NCBI GenBank assembly: GCA_942493075.1
Contig: OW818681.1
Span: 1,550,001-1,614,000, forward strand
Direction: 5' to 3'
Length of the DNA: 64,000 nt
Origin: JBBQYD01 sp942493075
GTDB lineage: Bacteria; Verrucomicrobiota; Verrucomicrobiia; Limisphaerales; UBA8199
Below are positions 59,632 to 64,000 of this stretch, piece by piece (the first letter of the stretch is position 1; each line of letters begins with the position of its first letter). The position numbers were made by a program, and so were the translations under genes. The notes below the pieces were generated by a model. It was not told the DNA's origin. It ran no database searches and saw only the letters and a list, made by a program, of their open reading frames with translations.

Positions 59632-62217
59632 TCAGGATACGGGAGTAAGCACAACTTTTAGAATTGGGATAACAGCGCCCTTCACGTGTTGAGCTGCGGG
59701 TTTGTCAAAATTTTGTGAGTGAGCAGCCGGGTTACGATAATTTCTAGCCAGATCTCCAATTGCTGTGATCAGGGCAGGAGCAAGAACTGCCTTCAAATGC
59801 AGGTCAATTTGAACGAAAGTCCTGAAGCGGATTAGCAATTTCATTGAGCCGCCTATTGGCCTTGAACACAAGTTCAAGGTTTTGGCCATTCCCCCCAATT
59901 CATGGCAGGATCCATTCTTAATAAAACTTGTGAACTTTGCCGCGTCCCTATAGGTATTGTTATACGCATCTGACAACAAGGCGCCGAAATCTGGTGCCCC
60001 GACAATCGCATTACGAAATGCATCGAAAACCACGTTCTTTAAGGTGATTTCCAGGGCTTTGGAAAAAGCAAGGACGGCGGGCGAAGAGTCTATTCGCGAG
60101 TCGTCATCCAACAGCCGTTCACCTTCGAGGAATGACAGATAGGCACGAGCAGGGAGTAATTTTACTTCCGGGAAAACACTCGCTACCTTCTCTGCCAAAG
60201 GAGAAAAATCACCTCTTTTCTCCATTTCGAAGCGATATTCGATGTCGTTCAGTTCATCGGTGTTGTTGTTGCGAACTGCAACGAGTAGTTCTTCGTGAGA
60301 CGGACGCTTGAGGGGAATCGCGGCCTCAGCGCCCACGATCGGGTCCAATGAGAGATTTCTTTCCTTGACTTCGCGGGCTAATGTTGGGCTGCCTCTGTGT
60401 TCGTAAGCAAACCTGTGCAGTTCCGAGAAACTCGCAATCTTTCTCTGGAAAGCCGCGGTGTCGGTGAGCCGCTCTACGATTTGGGTCCATTTCGCAAATA
60501 ACTCTCCGGCTCCCTGTAGGTCTCCTTCCATCAACCGCAATGGTGTGAGGTTTTCAATGGCCTGAAAGTGATCTCCTTTCAGTTGGATCTGGGACTCATA
60601 GTAATGGACTGCTAATCCAAGTTTTCCGACCCTGCCGCACATATACCCAAGATTATATGCCAGATTATCTTTTCTCGGATCCAATTTGTAGAGGTGTTGG
60701 GCCACTTTGATTGCTTCCTCAGTATGGCCAAGTTCGTCCAAGGACCAACATTTGGTCCACAACAGACCTTTGCAGTCTGCCTCCAGTCTGAGTCCGGTTT
60801 CACAATCCGCGAGCGCAGTCGTGTAGTCTCCTGCAAAACATGAGGCGCGAGCCAGTTGTTCTTGAAGATAAACTTGGCTCGCCTTTCTTGAGAGGCAATT
60901 CTCGCAGAACTTAGAACCTGCGCTGCGGACGAGGTCGCGGCGACCCAGATGCGCGGCCACACATGCCAGGTTGTGGGCGGCGGCACACAGATGCCAATTT
61001 AGGGGTGCAGCCTGCAAGATGCTTATGCCTCTTTCGAGGCATTCTGCATCCTCGTTCTTGACTGCCAGACCGATCTGCCGAAAGAGTTGAGCCTCGACAA
61101 TTAGCTTCGGATCTTCTGAATGACGCCCGATGATCCGTTCAGAATCGGCTTCCACCTCCAGATGATCAATCCAATCTGATTCGGCCAGTTTCTCCAGACG
61201 ATTCGTCCTAAGCAAATACCAACAGTACGCGGATGCGATAGTCGGCGATTTCGGAAACTGCTTAGCAGCCCGATTGATCCAATACTCCAGCAAAGGGTGA
61301 TCGAGGGTGTCTAGGGAGTCAATGAGCCGCCGGACTGGAAGGAAGAAATCTGGTTCTGCGGCAATTGCTTTTTCGTAGTAAGGAACAGCCTCAGAATGTC
61401 TCCCTAATTCTTGAAGAACGTTGGCAATAAGAACGAATGCTTTGCCCTGCTTGTTAGGCAACTTCTGAAGTATTCGTAGGCACTCTCCAGGCTTGCCCAG
61501 AATTCCAATGCTAACGGCACGGTTGGCCGCGGCGAACTCATCTTCAGGACGAATCGACAACGCATGATCGAAGGCATTGATAGCAAGCTCATGCGATTCA
61601 GAAGATCCGAGTGCACACCCGAGTTCATGCCAGAAGTCTGCGTCCAATAAGGCGGAAATGTCTTGTGTTGCCTGATGCAAGAGCTCTTGAACAACTTGGT
61701 CTTTTGACGCTGAGAAAGGTTCAAGCTCCATTGCCAATGCGATTGGTTTGGCATTGGGAGCACCGCAGCATTTTTTGAACTTCTTGCCAGAGCAGCACGG
61801 ACAAGTCTCATTTCGCCCAACCTTGTGTCCAGGTGCTCTGAGTTCTTCGGAGTTCGGCTCGTGTCGAGTCGGATCTTCCGTTAAAGCCCGTAAGTGATTA
61901 ACCACTCGGTTGCTGTCCGTTGCGCTAAGCCTAGTAATAAAACGGGAGTGCGGGAGGTGTTGATACCGGAAGCTAAACTGTAGAAAACCCTGCTTCAGGA
62001 ATATCGTTGAATTGCCATCATCTGATTTGTAGCCCTGGGTACTAACCATTTCGCTTAGGCTGCGCAGAATGCTGGTAGAACGAAGGCGTACCGTGAAGAC
62101 GTCGTTGATGCCGCCATCTAATCGAGGTGTACGGGGCACGACGGTCACTATGACACCTAAAGGATCCGGGGCAACCAAAACCTTGTGGCCTTCTTGGGTG
62201 TTGGTGTTTAGATTCAT
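59632..62217 (-). CDS. SEC-C/TPR protein with a C-terminal HEPN-like motif
   Basis: 861 residues. An unassigned N-terminal domain (1-125) is followed by a SEC-C zinc motif VGRNETCPCCSGKKFKKCCG (C139-x-C141-x8-C150-C151), then a long TPR array from about 180 to 600 (for example ALGSSESHELAINAFDHALS, VLQELGRHSEAVPYYEKAI, LGYMCGRVGKLGLAVHYYES), and a C-terminal helical domain of ~250 residues. The latter ends with R828-N-P-A-A-H833 (59719-59736), the RNxxxH pattern of HEPN ribonucleases, inside LARNYRNPAAHSQNF. The zinc motif and TPRs suggest protein-protein recognition; RNase activity is inferred. No partner gene is adjacent. Confidence 0.75.
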   Translation of the reverse strand: MNLNTNTQEGHKVLVAPDPLGVIVTVVPRTPRLDGGINDVFTVRLRSTSILRSLSEMVSTQGYKSDDGNSTIFLKQGFLQFSFRYQHLPHSRFITRLSATDSNRVVNHLRALTEDPTRHEPNSEELRAPGHKVGRNETCPCCSGKKFKKCCGAPNAKPIALAMELEPFSASKDQVVQELLHQATQDISALLDADFWHELGCALGSSESHELAINAFDHALSIRPEDEFAAANRAVSIGILGKPGECLRILQKLPNKQGKAFVLIANVLQELGRHSEAVPYYEKAIAAEPDFFLPVRRLIDSLDTLDHPLLEYWINRAAKQFPKSPTIASAYCWYLLRTNRLEKLAESDWIDHLEVEADSERIIGRHSEDPKLIVEAQLFRQIGLAVKNEDAECLERGISILQAAPLNWHLCAAAHNLACVAAHLGRRDLVRSAGSKFCENCLSRKASQVYLQEQLARASCFAGDYTTALADCETGLRLEADCKGLLWTKCWSLDELGHTEEAIKVAQHLYKLDPRKDNLAYNLGYMCGRVGKLGLAVHYYESQIQLKGDHFQAIENLTPLRLMEGDLQGAGELFAKWTQIVERLTDTAAFQRKIASFSELHRFAYEHRGSPTLAREVKERNLSLDPIVGAEAAIPLKRPSHEELLVAVRNNNTDELNDIEYRFEMEKRGDFSPLAEKVASVFPEVKLLPARAYLSFLEGERLLDDDSRIDSSPAVLAFSKALEITLKNVVFDAFRNAIVGAPDFGALLSDAYNNTYRDAAKFTSFIKNGSCHELGGMAKTLNLCSRPIGGSMKLLIRFRTFVQIDLHLKAVLAPALITAIGDLARNYRNPAAHSQNFDKPAAQHVKGAVIPILKVVLTPVS

Positions 62218-62659
62218 TGGAGAAACGATAAGGTAACTGAATCGTCGTAGGATGGCGGTGATGCCTCTCCTTTCATCGCATCTGATGCAAAACCAATGGG
62301 TTCGACAAGATTTCCCGCTGGCATTATCTCGTTGTTAATCCAAATGCGGATTACATGCTTTATCTCAATGTCCTGCAGGCGCGCGCAGAGATGCTGAGCA
62401 GGATTATAACGTCACTTGCCGATCGAACCAGAAGAAAACGTAGAACCAGGAATTTCTCCGCTGAGATGACTTGTCAATCTTATCGGCATTCTACCCGTGG
62501 GTCTGGTAAGAATAAGACGCCCACGTCGCGCGAACCCCTTGGCTTTCACTTTAAAGAACGAGAAGATGCCCTTCACATTCGGCGGTGATCAAAAATTGCA
62601 GGTAAGTTCGGAAAGTCGGAACTGTATCAATTGGGAGAAGGACAAACCTCGGATTGAAT
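62218..62659. other. Intergenic region with a gene-fragment echo
   Basis: About 440 bases. Around 62537-62590 the plus strand reads TTGGCTTTCACTTTAAAGAACGAG... similar to the end of the lipoprotein gene at 58615-58655, and on the minus strand one frame reads GIFSFFKVKAKG, comparable to GVLVFFKEKTKE. No intact gene is apparent. Confidence 0.4.
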
Positions 62660-63013
62660 TCAACCACGTCGGCAGTTTCTTGTATACACCTGTACGGTGC
62701 CCTCCATATGGTACCACGCGTCAAGGCATTGCCGCAATGTATCTCCATCGCCTTTGAACAGAACCAGTCTTAACCTAAAGGACCTATCAATATTAGAGAC
62801 CTCAAATTCCGAGAACACCCAACCACGTTTTGTGAAATTCAAACTGCAGTTCTCTCCCACAGTCAAAGTTTCAGAGGTGACTGGATTGCGAAAAGAAACA
62901 CTACCGCAGATTTGGTTCAGCTCCACATTCACTTGGACCTTTGCTTCTGGGGTGTATAGGGTTGCAAGGAGCCTTAGGTGGTGAGTTGATGCAAGTTGAT
63001 CAAGGTGATTCAC
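62660..63013 (-). CDS. Hypothetical protein, 117 residues
   Basis: MNHLDQLASTHHLRLLATLY starts a small beta-rich protein (VQVNVELNQICGSVSFRN, WVFSEFEVSNIDRSFRLRLVLF). No signal peptide and no family recognised. The base composition is lower in GC than the neighbours. It could be a real accessory gene; the evidence is only open frame length and plausible composition. Confidence 0.4.
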   Translation of the reverse strand: MNHLDQLASTHHLRLLATLYTPEAKVQVNVELNQICGSVSFRNPVTSETLTVGENCSLNFTKRGWVFSEFEVSNIDRSFRLRLVLFKGDGDTLRQCLDAWYHMEGTVQVYTRNCRRG

Positions 63014-63318
63014 AACCCCTTATGACTCTTCGGAAACCCTTAGTCAAGCTGAATAATTTCTGACTTCCGCTCTTCCCGCTCTTCGGCTGCCGCCTCATTC
63101 CCAACACCGCGCCGCCAGCCGTTTTTTTTTCGGGATTGATTTAGTTTGCCGTAAAACTGCGTCTGGCCGATCTGGCGCGCCGTTGCATCTCCCCGCGCCC
63201 GTGATGTCGGCTGCTTTCACGACCGAAGAACAAGCCGGATAGGCAACCAACCGGTGGCCAACAGAGGCGGCGGCACCGCAGTGCCGCCGCCTCCGAGATG
63301 AAGTAATCGCCAACAAGC
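63014..63318. other. Intergenic region with GC hairpin
   Basis: About 300 bases; a run of ten T at 63121-63130 and the hairpin at 63264-63293 are the only structures seen. Confidence 0.5.
63264..63293 (-). terminator. 13-bp hairpin downstream of the ubiquitin-like gene
   Basis: GAGGCGGCGGCAC-CGCA-GTGCCGCCGCCTC, perfect, 25 bases beyond the minus-strand stop at 63319. No T-run follows on that strand, so its role as terminator is uncertain. Confidence 0.5.
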
Positions 63319-64000
63319 CTACTCCGGCTTGACCAGCCGAAAGAACTGGTTTCCGGTTGAAGCTGGCACAAAGATGCTGCGTTCAACTCCGTCGTCGGCG
63401 ACGGCATACGGTGCGGAGGACCAGTTGGGATGGGCCACGTCCTCTGTTTGCTGGAGTATCCAGCCATCCGCAGGCGAGGGCCAGGAGACCACCGCGTTGC
63501 CGCTCGAGCGGTGGATGCTCAGCAACGGGGCCCCCTCGGTCTGGATAACGGCCACGATGCTCCAATAGCCAGCCGTCAGTGAGAAGCGCCCATTGGCGGT
63601 CTGTGGATTCGCATCGTGCTGGCCAACGGTCCCGATCAATTCGAAGCGTCCATTGCTGCTCTGTGCAGCCCCCGCACCTCCGCCGGCAACTTTGAACCAA
63701 TGCATCGCGAAGGGGAGCTCGAGCACACGCAGCTTAAGCGTATCCTCTTTTTGAACGCCGTAGTCTGCCAGGGTCCGAGTGTCCTCTGCCAGGGTGAAGC
63801 GGTGCTCTCCGAGGTTATCGGGCACGAAGAGGCGCTGTTGTTGCACCAGGATGCCTTCGCCATCCTGAATCCACCCCTTGATTTGGGCAATGGTATCGGT
63901 GGGTTCAACATCCACAGAGATGGTTTTGAGCTGCGAGATCGAGACATAGATCTGCATGGCGCGGGCGTCGAGCGCTCCCAGCAGCAGCAGGCCCAGGACC
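63319..64000 (-). CDS. Secreted ubiquitin-like domain protein, 5' partial
   Basis: The gene runs off the right edge. The visible N-terminal codons upstream of ATG 63957 read VLGLLLLGALDARA, the hydrophobic core and AxA cleavage site of a signal peptide, placing MQIYV as the mature N-terminus. Mature residues 1-81 are a ubiquitin fold: MQIYVS, KTISVDVEPTDTI, IQDGEGI, QQQRL, then after a ~7-residue longer loop RTLADYGVQKEDTLKLRV. 24 of the first 43 residues equal ubiquitin as I recall it. It lacks the terminal Gly-Gly and continues into a ~130-residue domain (GGGAGAAQSSNGRFELIGT, VVSWPSPADGWILQQTEDV, NQFFRLVKPE) that I associate with Verrucomicrobial secreted proteins. Function unknown. Confidence 0.85.
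   Translation of the reverse strand, partial: VLGLLLLGALDARAMQIYVSISQLKTISVDVEPTDTIAQIKGWIQDGEGILVQQQRLFVPDNLGEHRFTLAEDTRTLADYGVQKEDTLKLRVLELPFAMHWFKVAGGGAGAAQSSNGRFELIGTVGQHDANPQTANGRFSLTAGYWSIVAVIQTEGAPLLSIHRSSGNAVVSWPSPADGWILQQTEDVAHPNWSSAPYAVADDGVERSIFVPASTGNQFFRLVKPE

Noticed and set aside
63121..63130. Run of ten T as a terminator
   Set aside because: No stem lies immediately before it on the + strand; it may be a simple homopolymer.
1..64000. tRNA, rRNA or riboswitch
   Set aside because: I looked for T-loop (GTTCRANNC) contexts and rRNA signatures and found no convincing cloverleaf or rRNA segment; a tRNA/Rfam scan would be decisive.

Overview
The window looks like a chromosomal segment of a GC-rich Gram-negative bacterium of the Verrucomicrobiota, probably a Pedosphaera/Limisphaera-type lineage. 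This is an inference from several features: an exosortase with a VPDGG-type C-terminal sorting signal, TonB/ExbBD and outer-membrane beta-barrel genes, lipoproteins and Tat-type leaders, dispersed palindromic intergenic repeats, and a C-terminal module (FFRL-type) that I associate with that phylum. I saw no rRNA, tRNA or CRISPR array. Shine-Dalgarno sequences are weak or absent in front of most genes, so several starts are choices rather than certainties.

Layout. 1-17.1 kb is an exopolysaccharide/exosortase locus, all on the + strand: a beta-helix protein, a pyruvyl transferase, a CapA-like protein, an SDR, a UDP-sugar dehydrogenase, an acyl carrier protein with its own KAS III, a GNAT, an RmlD-like reductase, an outer-membrane barrel, an exosortase, a giant TPR lipoprotein (PrsT-like) and a VPDGG-CTERM protein. 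Short repeated motifs (a TTAAACGTTTAA palindrome and a CTTTAGCC leader) recur between these genes. 17.3-23.2 kb holds two tandem UvrA-family genes (-). 23.3-27.6 kb carries an RGG/proline-rich protein, a DEAD-box RNA helicase and asd (+). 27.6-29.7 kb is a TonB-ExbB-ExbD operon (-). 29.9-39.2 kb is mixed metabolism: a response regulator, a class V aminotransferase, a secreted beta-propeller, a PQQ sugar dehydrogenase fused to cytochrome c, an O-methyltransferase, a HIT protein, and the frameshifted remnant of a cytosine-5 DNA methyltransferase. 39.2-43.5 kb is an accessory patch: an intergenic stretch rich in hairpins (including a perfect 31-bp inverted repeat), a short Rhs-core protein with a DUF4259 neighbour, a duplicated Rhs leader remnant, and a nucleotidyltransferase toxin-antitoxin-like pair. 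43.5-47.9 kb is a compact housekeeping operon (scpA-scpB-pheA-kdsD-esterase, -). 48.6-51.7 kb has an SGNH hydrolase, a deacetylase-like lipoprotein and a response regulator.

52-64 kb is the most unusual part. A 936-residue protein joins a primase-like domain, an SF2 helicase and a DUF559-like nuclease, an architecture resembling TOTE-type conflict systems. It is followed by a TacA/TacT-like antitoxin-acetyltransferase pair. Both promoters carry nearly the same palindrome (GTGCCA-N2/3-TGGCAC), which suggests shared control. Three copies of a ~150-bp palindromic repeat flank these genes, and a complete group II intron (56543-58434) sits exactly at the edge of one copy, just beyond its hairpin. 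Next come a lipoprotein and an 861-residue SEC-C/TPR protein ending in an RNxxxH (HEPN-like) motif. At the right edge lies a gene running off the window that encodes a predicted secreted protein whose mature N-terminus would be a clear ubiquitin-like domain (24 of the first 43 residues identical to ubiquitin as I recall it), fused to a Verrucomicrobial C-terminal domain and lacking the terminal Gly-Gly.
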